Positions 8,819 to 17,555 of a stretch of 64,000 bases of DNA are shown here, one piece after another. Source of the stretch: Methanobrevibacter sp. (GTDB lineage Archaea > Methanobacteriota > Methanobacteria > Methanobacteriales > Methanobacteriaceae); assembly GCF_017427765.1 (NCBI RefSeq), contig NZ_JAFRSC010000005.1:1-64000 (forward strand), read 5' to 3'. Numbering within the stretch: position 1 is the stretch's first letter; every line of letters begins with the position of its first letter. The notes beneath the pieces were generated by a model. That model searched no databases and was not told the origin of the DNA. It saw only the letters and a program-made list of their open reading frames with translations. The position numbers and the translations under genes are program-made.

Positions 8819-9640
8819 ATGAAATCTATGAGAAAGGTTTTACTTGTTGCAGTTATAGCTTTAATAGCTATTGTTTGTGCAAGCTCAGTAGTCAGTGCTG
8901 GATTATTTGACTTTTTAGGCGGATCTAATACTAATTTAGATGGTAAGGAAGTTAACTTAGCAGCGGCTGCAAGTTTAAAAAATGTTTATGATGAAAAGTT
9001 AATCCCTATGTTCCAAGAAAAATATCCTGGTGTAAAAGTTACTCCAACTTATGCTTCTAGTGGGGATTTACAATCTCAAATAGAGAATGGTCTGGAAACA
9101 GATGTATTTATGTCTGCAGCTAATAAACAAATGAATAAGTTAGTTGATGAAGGTTATATTGACAACACTACTAATCTTCAGTTCTTAGAAAACAAAGTTG
9201 TTTTAATCGTACCAAAAGACTCCACTGCTAACATATCATCATTCGATGATTTGAAAAATGTAAGCGGTAATATTGCTATTGGTGATCCTGAATCTGTACC
9301 TGCAGGTCAATACGCTAAAGAAGTATTAACAAACCTAGGTATTTGGGATTCAGTTGAATCTAAATTTTCTTTAGGTACTGATGTAACTGCAGTATTAAAC
9401 CAAGTAGCTCAAGGATCTGCTGATTGTGGTATTGTATATTCCACTGATGCGAAATCTAATGATGGTGTAAAAGTTGTATGTGAAGCTCCTGAAGGATCTT
9501 TAAACACTTCTGTTATTTACCCTGTAGCTATGATTAAAGATGCAAAAGACGCTGATGCTGCAAAAGCATTTATGGACTTCTTACAAACTAAAGAAGCTAA
9601 AGATGTCTTTGTTGAATACGGATTTGCTATCCACGAATAG
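8819..9640 (+). CDS. modA: Molybdate ABC transporter substrate-binding protein
   Basis: A 273-residue secreted or lipid-surface binding protein. It has a basic N-terminus and hydrophobic signal (about 1-27), then the ModA core: 'VNLAAAASLKNVYDEKLIPMF', 'YASSGDLQSQIENGLETDVFMSA', 'GDPESVPAGQYAKEVL' and 'GIVYSTDA'. ModA binds the oxyanion molybdate (or tungstate), needed for the pterin cofactor of formylmethanofuran dehydrogenase. The ATG at 8819 has a strong ribosome-binding site (AAGGAGG), so the longer reading from 8789 is rejected. First gene of a modABC operon. Confidence 0.9.
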   Translation: MKSMRKVLLVAVIALIAIVCASSVVSAGLFDFLGGSNTNLDGKEVNLAAAASLKNVYDEKLIPMFQEKYPGVKVTPTYASSGDLQSQIENGLETDVFMSAANKQMNKLVDEGYIDNTTNLQFLENKVVLIVPKDSTANISSFDDLKNVSGNIAIGDPESVPAGQYAKEVLTNLGIWDSVESKFSLGTDVTAVLNQVAQGSADCGIVYSTDAKSNDGVKVVCEAPEGSLNTSVIYPVAMIKDAKDADAAKAFMDFLQTKEAKDVFVEYGFAIHE

Positions 9641-9696
9641 ATTTGATATCATATCATACAAGTGAATAGTAAAATAATTTAAAGGAGATTAACGAC

Positions 9697-10371
9697 ATGG
9701 CTGATTGGTCCCCGATTTTCATTTCAATGAAAACTGCAAGTCTATCAATTCTTATAACCTTTTTTGTAGGTTTGATTGTTGCTTGGGGTATTGTTAAGAT
9801 TAAAAATGATTCAATAAAAATAGTGCTTGATGGTATTTTCACATTACCGATTGTATTACCTCCTACTGTAGTAGGGTTCTTTTTATTGTACATTTTTGGA
9901 GTTAGAGGGCCGATAGGAAGGTTTTTCATAGACTTTTTCACCGTGAAAATAGCTTTTTCATGGTCTGCAACTGTTATTGCAGCAGTAGTCATGTCTTTTC
10001 CTTTAATGTACCGTTCTGCAAGAGGTGCATTTGAACAAGTTGATTCAAACCTATTGGATGCTGCGCGTACATTAGGTATGTCTGAATGGAAAATATTTTG
10101 GAAAGTTTTATTTGCAAATGCATTGCCTGGAATTATTAGTGGTGGAATTCTTGCTTATGCTCGTGGTTTAGGAGAATTCGGTGCTACCGCTATGCTTGCA
10201 GGTAATATTGCCGGTCAAACCAGAACTCTCCCAATGGCAGTTTACTCTGAAGTGGCTGCAGGAAATATGGGAGAAGCTTTTAATTATGTAATTGTCATTG
10301 TTATCATATCGTTTATAGCTATTTTCATTATGGATTATATTTCCATACGTAAGGAAAGGCAATGGAAGTAG
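9697..10371 (+). CDS. modB: Molybdate ABC transporter permease
   Basis: A 224-residue membrane protein with five or so transmembrane helices. The cytoplasmic coupling motif 'ARTLGMSEWKIFWKVLFANALPGIISG' is the EAA loop of binding-protein-dependent permeases, and 'RGLGEFGATAMLAGNI' is typical of ModB. It sits between modA (57 bases upstream) and modC (20 bases downstream) and has a clear AAAGGAG site. It forms the homodimeric channel of the transporter. Confidence 0.92.
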   Translation: MADWSPIFISMKTASLSILITFFVGLIVAWGIVKIKNDSIKIVLDGIFTLPIVLPPTVVGFFLLYIFGVRGPIGRFFIDFFTVKIAFSWSATVIAAVVMSFPLMYRSARGAFEQVDSNLLDAARTLGMSEWKIFWKVLFANALPGIISGGILAYARGLGEFGATAMLAGNIAGQTRTLPMAVYSEVAAGNMGEAFNYVIVIVIISFIAIFIMDYISIRKERQWK

Positions 10372-10390
10372 TACTTGTGGGGAGTAGATT

Positions 10391-11428
10391 ATGAGTAATA
10401 AATTATTAAAAGTTGATATTCAAAAAGAACTTAAAGAATTTGACCTGAAAGTTGATTTTGAATTGAAAGAAGGGTGTTTGGGGATTATTGGTCCTTCTGG
10501 CTGTGGTAAAAGTATGACATTAAAATCCGTTGCAGGTATTGTAGACCCTGATGAAGGTATTGTAAGTTTAAACACTGGCGATGAAACTGTTTATTTTGAT
10601 TCTAATAAAAAAATTAATCTTAAACCTCAAGATAGAAATGTAGGTTATCTATTTCAAAATTATGCTTTATTTCCTAATATGACTGTTGAAGAAAATGTTG
10701 CTATTGGTTTGCCTAAAGATTATGACAAAAACATTTTATCAGATATGATAAATCGTTTTCAGTTAGGCGGATTAGAAAAAAGGTATCCTCGACAATTGTC
10801 TGGAGGTCAGCAACAAAGAGTAGCTTTGGCTCGTATATTGGCATATGGTCCTGATGTGATATTATTTGATGAACCGTTTAGTGCTATGGACACTTTTTTA
10901 AAAGAGCAATTGCGTATTGAACTTGTAAAGTTACTAAAAAATTTTGATGGCCTTTCTATTATGGTTACTCATGATCGTGATGAGGCGTTCCAGTTTTGTG
11001 ATAAGCTAATTGTATTGGATGAAGGTAAGATTATAGCAAAAGGAGATACCTATGACATTTTTGAAAATCCAAAGAAAGTTCAGGTTGCAAGACTTTTGGG
11101 ATGTAAAAATATTTCCGAAGTAGAAATTATAGATGATTATCATATCAAATCAGTAGAGTGGGGAATTACTTTTGAAGTACCTGAAAAAATTTCATCTAAT
11201 ATAACTCATATGGGAATAAGGGCTCATGATTTTTCCGCTGCTGAAAAAGAGGATATAAATGCATTCGATACAAAAAATGCAACACTATTGGAAATGCCTT
11301 TTGAATGGGAAATAACCTTGGCAAATGGATTGTGGTGGAAATATGATAAACACATTGACGACCATGAATTCAAGGTTCCTGAATATATAAAAGTAGACCC
11401 TAAAGATATTCTTTTATTGGAAGGATAG
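10391..11428 (+). CDS. modC: Molybdate ABC transporter ATP-binding protein
   Basis: A 345-residue ATPase with Walker A 'GPSGCGKS', Q-loop 'LFQNYALFPNMTV', signature 'LSGGQQQRVALARIL', Walker B 'VILFDEPFSAMD' and the switch His in 'VTHDRDEAFQF'. The region from about 235 onward is a molybdate/TOBE-like regulatory domain, partly degenerate. It drives the modAB system; the start follows GTGGGGAG. Confidence 0.9.
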   Translation: MSNKLLKVDIQKELKEFDLKVDFELKEGCLGIIGPSGCGKSMTLKSVAGIVDPDEGIVSLNTGDETVYFDSNKKINLKPQDRNVGYLFQNYALFPNMTVEENVAIGLPKDYDKNILSDMINRFQLGGLEKRYPRQLSGGQQQRVALARILAYGPDVILFDEPFSAMDTFLKEQLRIELVKLLKNFDGLSIMVTHDRDEAFQFCDKLIVLDEGKIIAKGDTYDIFENPKKVQVARLLGCKNISEVEIIDDYHIKSVEWGITFEVPEKISSNITHMGIRAHDFSAAEKEDINAFDTKNATLLEMPFEWEITLANGLWWKYDKHIDDHEFKVPEYIKVDPKDILLLEG

Positions 11429-11615
11429 TTCTATTTCTATTATTTCTTATTTTATATTTAATTTACTGATGAGAATCATAATTATATTCGTAAATTTACT
11501 ATATCTTTGTTATTTTTAATTTTAAGATTATTTAATAAATATTTTATTTTTCGATGTAATTTACAATTCTTGTTTTCATAACAAAACTTTTATATTCATC
11601 ATTTTAAAATTTATA

Positions 11616-11641
11616 ATGTGTTGAATTAACATTCACAACAT
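11616..11641. promoter_or_regulatory. Imperfect palindrome upstream of the second oxyanion transporter
   Basis: An inverted repeat (ATGTGTTGAAT at 11616-11626, ATTCACAACAT at 11631-11641, 9 of 11 positions matching, spacer TAAC) lies 27 bases before the start codon of the second substrate-binding protein. It would sit in or near the transcription start, a typical place for a repressor such as a ModE or TunR-type protein. Regulator identity is inference only. Confidence 0.3.
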
Positions 11642-11668
11642 TTTTTTCTAATATTTCGGAGTTATAAA

Positions 11669-12454
11669 ATGAAAAATTATACATTGTTTCTAATTACTAT
11701 AATTATTTTAATCATGGCTGTAATCGGAGCATCATTTACATTTGCATCAGATAATAATGATAAATCCGGTTCTATTGTTGTTTATGCTGGGGCCGGTTTT
11801 TCTGAGTTGGGTGATGACTTGGTAAAAGCTTTTAATGAAAAATATCCTAATATTGAAGTTAATATGAGATATGGTGGAAGTGGAGAACTTTTTACTACAA
11901 TGGAAACTCAGAAAAATGGTGATGTTTTCTTCCCTGCAGCATATAAGTACATGGGTGAAGCTGTAGAAAATGGATATGTTGAAAATGGCACTGTGAAAAA
12001 TGTTACAAAAAATATTCCTGTTATTGTCGTACAATCCGGAAACCCTAAAAACATCACTGGCGTAGAAGATTTGGCGCGTAATGATGTAAAAGTGGGGTTG
12101 GGAGAAGCTGAAGGACCAGCTATTGGTAAATCTTCACAAGAAATATTAAACAAAAGCAATGTAACTGTAGATCCTATTGTAACAACTACAACTGTAAATC
12201 AATTAGTAACTTATATAACTTCTGGTGAAATCGATGCTACTATCATATGGAAAGCAATGACTACATGGTCTGATAATCAAGGTAAGTTAGAAGTAATTGA
12301 AATTCCAGATGAACAAAATAAAATAAGCACTATTCCAATTGCTGTTACTACATTTGCTGAAGATAAAGATTCAGCACATGCATTTGTAGATTTTGTCACT
12401 GAAGATGATAGTGCACACAAATTATTTGAAAAATGGGGATATGAATTATTATAA
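11669..12454 (+). CDS. Molybdate/tungstate-type ABC transporter substrate-binding protein (second system)
   Basis: A 261-residue protein with an N-terminal signal anchor (about 1-27) and a ModA-like periplasmic-binding fold: 'SIVVYAGAGFSELGDDLVKAFNEKYP', 'YGGSGELFTTMETQKNGDVFFPA', 'VGLGEAEGPAIGKSSQEIL' and 'SGEIDATIIWKAMTTW'. It differs clearly from the first ModA. It heads a second binding-protein/permease/ATPase operon directly after modABC, suggesting one system for molybdate and one for tungstate or for a different affinity range. CGGAG precedes the ATG. Confidence 0.82.
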   Translation: MKNYTLFLITIIILIMAVIGASFTFASDNNDKSGSIVVYAGAGFSELGDDLVKAFNEKYPNIEVNMRYGGSGELFTTMETQKNGDVFFPAAYKYMGEAVENGYVENGTVKNVTKNIPVIVVQSGNPKNITGVEDLARNDVKVGLGEAEGPAIGKSSQEILNKSNVTVDPIVTTTTVNQLVTYITSGEIDATIIWKAMTTWSDNQGKLEVIEIPDEQNKISTIPIAVTTFAEDKDSAHAFVDFVTEDDSAHKLFEKWGYELL

Positions 12455-12499
12455 TTATTTCTATTTTCTTTTTCTTAATTTAACGACGGAAAGGAGATT

Positions 12500-13285
12500 A
12501 TGCGTTCGAAATTTGAAATATTGTTTATTTCTATAACTGTTATTATTACTTTGGTTTTATTTTTAGTAATTGGAAGTATGGTATTAGTTACTACTCCCCA
12601 AGGTTTTATAGAATCTCTTTTCTCATCTGAATTTGCATATTCTATTGGATTGACTATCTACACTTCACTAATTTCTGCAACATTAGTAGTTTTATGTTGT
12701 ATTCCCATGGCATATAGTTTGTCTAGATTAGATTTTCCAGGAAAATGGCTTTTTAGGATTATTTTAGATATTCCAATGGCACTGCCAGAAATTGTAGTGG
12801 GTATTGCTCTTTTGATGTTTTTAGGAAATTATGGTATTGGGGGAATGTTAGATTCTATTGGAATAAAGTTTGTTTTCAACACTGTTGGAATAATAATTGC
12901 TGAATTTTTTATTGCACTTCCCTATGCGATTAAAATGTTACATTCGACATTTAATTATATCGACAAAAGATATGAGTTTGTTTCAAGAAGTTTGGGTTAT
13001 AGTGATGTTGCAACATTTTTTAATATTACTCTTCCTCTATCAAAACAAGGTTTGTTTGCAACAATTATTATTACTTTGGCTCGTTGTATAGGCACATTTG
13101 CAGCAGTACTCTTTGTTGGTGGAGGAATTTTACATAAAACTGATACATTATCAATTACAATGTATTTGCACTTATCTACTGGAAATATGGACATGGCAAT
13201 TACGGCAGGAATTGTATTGGTTCTAATATCTGTAATCACAATAGCTATTATGGAGAAATATGCTCCCGAAACTTATAATCAATAG
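12500..13285 (+). CDS. ABC transporter permease, ModB/WtpB-like (second system)
   Basis: A 261-residue membrane protein with about six transmembrane helices and an EAA loop ('VSRSLGYSDVATFFNITLPLSKQGLFAT'). Near the end 'RCIGTFAAVLFVGGGIL' takes the place of the ModB 'GLGEFGATAML' helix, as in related tungstate and sulfate-type permeases. AAAGGAG precedes the ATG. Encoded between the binding protein and the ATPase of the second oxyanion transporter. Confidence 0.85.
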   Translation: MRSKFEILFISITVIITLVLFLVIGSMVLVTTPQGFIESLFSSEFAYSIGLTIYTSLISATLVVLCCIPMAYSLSRLDFPGKWLFRIILDIPMALPEIVVGIALLMFLGNYGIGGMLDSIGIKFVFNTVGIIIAEFFIALPYAIKMLHSTFNYIDKRYEFVSRSLGYSDVATFFNITLPLSKQGLFATIIITLARCIGTFAAVLFVGGGILHKTDTLSITMYLHLSTGNMDMAITAGIVLVLISVITIAIMEKYAPETYNQ

Positions 13286-13294
13286 GTAAAAATC

Positions 13295-14410
13295 ATGTAT
13301 TTGGAAGTTGAGAATTTAAATGTTAATCTTGGTGAATTTCACCTTAAGGATATTTGTTTGGAAATTGAAAGGGGCGAATATGTAGTTTTAATTGGACCCA
13401 CAGGTTCGGGTAAATCTGTTTTACTGGAAACAATTATTGGTTTTTACCGGCCTGATAGTGGCACTATTAAACTTGATGGAAAAGTATTGAACAATGTTGC
13501 TCCTGAAGAAAGAAATATTGGCATTGTCTATCAAGATCATGTATTATTCCCAAATATGGATGTTTATGAGAATATTGCATATGGCTTAAAAAGAGATAAG
13601 TCACTCACAAAAGAAGAAATTGATAATAAAGTAAAAAGAATAGCGGAAAAAATGAATATTTCCCATATATTACATAGGGATGTTTTAACATTAAGCGGTG
13701 GTGAATCTCAGCGCACTGCTCTTGCTCGTGCAATAATTGTTGGTCCGGATATAATTCTGATGGATGAACCTTTCTCGGCATTGGATGTGGCAACGCAAGC
13801 AAAGTTAACATCTTTGATTAAAGATATTGGAAAGGAGTATAAAACAACATTTCTTCATGTAACTCATAACTTTAATGATGTCTGGAATTTAGCAGATAAA
13901 GTTGGTGTTATGAAAAATGGTGTTTTACATCAATTGGACTATATCAACAAAGTGTTTTCAAAACCTGCAAATGATTTTGTAGCCAGTTTTGTAGGTGTAA
14001 ACAATATATTTGACGGTGAAATTGTAAATACTAAACAAAATTCTGTTACAGTTAAATTAAATGAAAATATTCAAATTCAAAGCACTGATGATGAATATTG
14101 TCGCCTTGCATCTCATGAAGTGATTGGAGAAAATGTTTTAGTTGCAATTAGGCCTGAAAATATTATATTCGCAAAATCCACTTTTGAATCTTCTGCAAGA
14201 AATCAACTCAAAGGAAAAATAACGAAAATAGAAGAATCCGGGCCGATTGTTAATGTTGAAACAGATGTTGAAGGGATTATATTTAAAGGAATTTTAACTA
14301 GAAATTCATTTGAAAATCTAGATTTAAAGTTAAATGGTGAGGTCTATTTAATTTTCAAATCAGTTAATGTGAATGTTTTGGATAGTTACAATACATTTAA
14401 ACTATCATAA
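13295..14410 (+). CDS. ABC transporter ATP-binding protein, ModC/WtpC-like with TOBE domain (second system)
   Basis: A 371-residue ATPase with Walker A 'GPTGSGKS', 'VYQDHVLFPNMDVYENI', signature 'LSGGESQRTALARAI', Walker B 'IILMDEPFSALD' and 'VTHNFNDVWNLADKVGVM'. A C-terminal TOBE-like module (about 290-371; 'VAIRPENIIFAKS') is typical of oxyanion importers and senses intracellular ligand in some. Nine bases separate it from the permease gene. It completes the second molybdate/tungstate uptake operon. Confidence 0.88.
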   Translation: MYLEVENLNVNLGEFHLKDICLEIERGEYVVLIGPTGSGKSVLLETIIGFYRPDSGTIKLDGKVLNNVAPEERNIGIVYQDHVLFPNMDVYENIAYGLKRDKSLTKEEIDNKVKRIAEKMNISHILHRDVLTLSGGESQRTALARAIIVGPDIILMDEPFSALDVATQAKLTSLIKDIGKEYKTTFLHVTHNFNDVWNLADKVGVMKNGVLHQLDYINKVFSKPANDFVASFVGVNNIFDGEIVNTKQNSVTVKLNENIQIQSTDDEYCRLASHEVIGENVLVAIRPENIIFAKSTFESSARNQLKGKITKIEESGPIVNVETDVEGIIFKGILTRNSFENLDLKLNGEVYLIFKSVNVNVLDSYNTFKLS

Positions 14411-14467
14411 TTCATTATGATAAACATCTTTTGATTTTCTTGGATGTATAAGTTAATGGTGTTAATA

Positions 14468-15004
14468 TTAATATTTAAAACACTTTTTTTCGTGATTGTC
14501 AATAATGCCAATTGATTCAAGATAGGAATAAATTATTGTTGGTCCTACAAATTTCATACCTCTTTTTTTCAAATCTTTTGAAATTTGTTTTGACAATTCA
14601 GATTCAGTTTCATATTCTGCTTTAATGATTTTTCCATCTGTAAACGACCAGATGTAGTTGGAAAAGCTTCCAAATTCCTTTTGAATTTCAATAAATATGT
14701 TGGCATTGTTAATGGCTGAAGTAATCTTTCCTTTGTGGCGTATTATTCCCTTATTATTTCTGAGTTCTTCAATTTTATCTTCACCATAATTGGCTACTTT
14801 TAAAACATCAAATCCGTCAAAAGCTTTCCTAAAGTTTTCTCTTTTTTTAAGTATGGTAATCCATGAAAGACCTGCCTGAAATGACTCTAAAACCAGCATT
14901 TCAAACAATTCCGCATCATCATATGTTGGAATTCCCCATTCTTCATCATGGTATTTAATATAAACTTCATCTTCAGTTACCCAACTGCATCTGTTTTTAT
15001 TCAT
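14468..15004 (-). CDS. tag: DNA-3-methyladenine glycosylase I
   Basis: A 178-residue base-excision repair enzyme of the TagI family. It starts with 'CSWVTEDEVYIKYHDEEWGIP', continues with 'LVLESFQAGLSWITILKKRENFRKAFDGFD', and ends with 'HEKKCFKY'. Cys6, His19 and the terminal His/Cys pair are the structural zinc ligands of the family. It removes 3-methyladenine from alkylated DNA. It is a single gene, convergent with the second transporter operon. Confidence 0.93.
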   Translation of the reverse strand: MNKNRCSWVTEDEVYIKYHDEEWGIPTYDDAELFEMLVLESFQAGLSWITILKKRENFRKAFDGFDVLKVANYGEDKIEELRNNKGIIRHKGKITSAINNANIFIEIQKEFGSFSNYIWSFTDGKIIKAEYETESELSKQISKDLKKRGMKFVGPTIIYSYLESIGIIDNHEKKCFKY

Positions 15005-15147
15005 AAAAATAGTTATAATATTTCAATTATATATTAATATGTATTGATAAAGATATTAATGTGAATAATTTAGATATTTATGATAAAATCATTGAAAATT
15101 TTATAGTTCATGTTACTTAGAGAAAAAGACACTGTGAGGAGATTTGA

Positions 15148-16296
15148 ATGAATAAATTAGGTATGGGAATGATGAGGCTTCCGCTTCTGGATGAAAATGA
15201 CTTTACAAGTATTGACTACGAACAGGTTAATCAGATGGTTGACGCATATATGGATGCAGGATTCAACCACTTTGACACAGCATATGTTTATCATGAAGGA
15301 ATAGGGGAACAGGCATTTAAAAAATGTGTTGTTGAAAGATATCCTCGTGATTCATTTAAAATTGCAACCAAATTGCCTTTATTTGTAATCACTGAAGAAT
15401 CTCAATTAGAACCTCTTTTTGAAGAGCAACTTAAAAATTGTGGTGTGGAATACTTTGATTATTATATGCTGCATAATGTAAGTGGATTTACTGAAACTGC
15501 TTGGAAGAACGTTGATTTGTATTCATTTATCCAAAAGAAAAAAGAAGATGGGTTTATAAAACATATAGGTTTATCCACTCATGGGGATGCAGAATTTTTA
15601 GAAGAGATTCTGTTTGACCATCCTGAACTCGAATTTGTCTTGCTTCAAATTAATTATCTTGACTGGGAAGATGAAGGAATCGAATCCCGTAAATGTTGGG
15701 AAGTCGCAAGAAAATACAATAAACATGTAATGATTATGGAACCTTATAAAGGCGGATTTTTAGCCGATGTGCCTGAAGAAGCGGAAAAAATAATGAAAGA
15801 ATATAATCCGGAAAAATCAGTTGTTTCATGGGCAATGAGATTTGTGGCCAATTTGGATGATGTATGTGTTGTTTTAACCGGTGCAAGTAATCTTGAACAG
15901 CTTGAAAATAATATCTTCGAGTTTAATAATGCAGATCCTCTAAATGATGATGAACTTAAAATGCTTGAGGAAGTTTCAGAAATCATTAACAGTAACATCA
16001 CAGTAGACTGTACAAAATGCAGATACTGTGTTGATACATGTCCTGAAGAGATAGACATTGCAAAAATCTTTGATTTATACAATAAGGAAAAGATTGTTAA
16101 TAAGGATGGAAATCCTTGGTCACAACTTGGAAATGCTTATCTGAATTATTCAAAACTTCCCGATGTTGGATTGGCTTCAGACTGCAGTGAATGTGAAAGT
16201 TGCATTGAGGAATGCCCTCAACAGATAAATATTCCTGAAGTGTTGAAAGATGTTGCAAAGACATTTGAAACTGAAGGTTATGGATTTACTGATTAA
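15148..16296 (+). CDS. Aldo/keto reductase with two 4Fe-4S clusters
   Basis: A 382-residue protein with an aldo/keto reductase TIM barrel (about 1-275; 'GMGMMRLP', 'FDTAYVYHEG', 'YMLHNVS', 'IGLSTHG') and a C-terminal ferredoxin region. Two Cys clusters are visible (Cys 288, 291, 294, 298 and Cys 346, 349, 352, 356). Such fusions are common in anaerobes and methanogens, where electrons probably come from ferredoxin rather than only NADPH. The substrate is unknown. GAGGAG precedes the start. Confidence 0.88.
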   Translation: MNKLGMGMMRLPLLDENDFTSIDYEQVNQMVDAYMDAGFNHFDTAYVYHEGIGEQAFKKCVVERYPRDSFKIATKLPLFVITEESQLEPLFEEQLKNCGVEYFDYYMLHNVSGFTETAWKNVDLYSFIQKKKEDGFIKHIGLSTHGDAEFLEEILFDHPELEFVLLQINYLDWEDEGIESRKCWEVARKYNKHVMIMEPYKGGFLADVPEEAEKIMKEYNPEKSVVSWAMRFVANLDDVCVVLTGASNLEQLENNIFEFNNADPLNDDELKMLEEVSEIINSNITVDCTKCRYCVDTCPEEIDIAKIFDLYNKEKIVNKDGNPWSQLGNAYLNYSKLPDVGLASDCSECESCIEECPQQINIPEVLKDVAKTFETEGYGFTD

Positions 16297-16383
16297 TCCA
16301 TATTTTTTTTTAATTTTCCTACCGAACTTTTAATATATAATTAATAATATAATTATAAATAGTTATTTTATTGAGGATTAATT

Positions 16384-16734
16384 ATGATACCTGGTATGAA
16401 TAAAAAACAAATGAAACAGATGGAAAGGCAAATGAAAAAAATGGGTATGAAAATGGAAGACCTTGAAGGTGCCCGTGAAGTAATTATCCGTTTCGATGAT
16501 AAAGAATTAATTATTGATAATCCTAGTGTAAGTTTAATGAATGTAATGGGTCAGGAAACTTATCAGATTGAAGGAAAAGCCCGTGAAGTAGAATTGGAAT
16601 ATGAAGTTGAAATTCCTGATGAAGATGTTGAAATGGTAGCCAACAGTGCAAATGTTTCCGCTGATGAAGCAAGAGCTGCACTTGAAGAATGCAAAGGAGA
16701 TTTAGCAGAAGCTATCATGAAATTAAATCAATAG
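16384..16734 (+). CDS. Nascent polypeptide-associated complex protein
   Basis: A 116-residue archaeal NAC: a basic Met/Lys-rich start ('MNKKQMKQMERQMKKMGMKM'), the NAC beta-barrel ('REVIIRFDDKELIIDNPSVSLMNVMGQETYQIEGKA') and a C-terminal UBA helix bundle ('VEMVANSANVSADEARAALEECKGDLAEAIMKL'). It binds ribosomes near the exit tunnel and shields nascent chains as a homodimer. The phosphoesterase gene starts five bases after its stop, so the two are probably co-transcribed. Confidence 0.95.
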   Translation: MIPGMNKKQMKQMERQMKKMGMKMEDLEGAREVIIRFDDKELIIDNPSVSLMNVMGQETYQIEGKAREVELEYEVEIPDEDVEMVANSANVSADEARAALEECKGDLAEAIMKLNQ

Positions 16735-16739
16735 ATAAA

Positions 16740-17483
16740 ATGACTGTAATTGCACATATTTCTGATTTGCATATCAGTAAAGATAGTTTTGATGAGGATT
16801 TATTCATGCAGGCGGTAAGTGAAATAAATCATTTACATCCCGATATGATTATTCTAACTGGAGATATAGTTGAAAATGGATATTATAGTGAATTTGAACA
16901 GGCTACAAGATATTTGTCCATGTTTGAAGCTCCATTATTTGCAGTTCCAGGAAACCATGATTCCCGTAATTTAGGTTATCAAAGTTTTGAAGAGCTAATT
17001 GGTGAGAGGAGCTGGAAATTAACTTTGGATGAAAATTTCACTGTTGTTGGATTGGACAGCAGTTCTCCGGATGAAGACAGGGGCCATATTGGAACTCCTC
17101 AGCACATGTGGTTGGAACATCAATTGGATGAATGTGTAATTAAAGAAAATTTTTCTATCGTGGCTTTGCATCATCATGTAATCCCTATTCCTCAAACCGG
17201 TCGTGAACGCAATGTTTTATCTGATGCTGGCGATATCTTAAAAACATTAACTACTCATGAAGTCGGCATTGTTTTATGTGGGCATAAGCATGTCCCGAAT
17301 ATATGGAAAATTAACGAAACTCTGATTGTTAATGCCGGGTCATTATCATCTAATAAATTAAGGGGAAAAAATAGGAATTCTTATATTGTTTACGAAATAT
17401 CAGATAATGAAATTGAAATTTTTCTAAATAATGTAGGTGGCGAAAAGTTTTTATTTGGAAAATATCCAAGAAATGTAATGTAA
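16740..17483 (+). CDS. Metallophosphoesterase, CpdA/Icc-like
   Basis: A 247-residue calcineurin-like phosphoesterase with the full metal-binding set: 'SDLHIS', 'GDIVENG', 'GNHDSR', 'ALHHHVIP' and 'CGHKHVP'. The family hydrolyses phosphodiesters such as cyclic nucleotides; the actual substrate is unknown. The start at 16740 immediately follows the NAC stop; the longer in-frame reading from 16689 lies inside the NAC gene and is rejected. Two genes downstream lies a cyclase-like protein, which makes a nucleotide-signalling connection thinkable. Confidence 0.85.
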   Translation: MTVIAHISDLHISKDSFDEDLFMQAVSEINHLHPDMIILTGDIVENGYYSEFEQATRYLSMFEAPLFAVPGNHDSRNLGYQSFEELIGERSWKLTLDENFTVVGLDSSSPDEDRGHIGTPQHMWLEHQLDECVIKENFSIVALHHHVIPIPQTGRERNVLSDAGDILKTLTTHEVGIVLCGHKHVPNIWKINETLIVNAGSLSSNKLRGKNRNSYIVYEISDNEIEIFLNNVGGEKFLFGKYPRNVM

Positions 17484-17555
17484 ATATAAATTTAAATATT
17501 GAATTAAATATAAATACTATACTGAATTAAAAATTGTTAAGTTTTAGGTGATATT

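Noticed and set aside
16689..16739. Longer N-terminus of the phosphoesterase overlapping the NAC gene.
   Set aside because: It lies inside NAC and lacks a ribosome-binding site; the family motif begins directly at the ATG at 16740.
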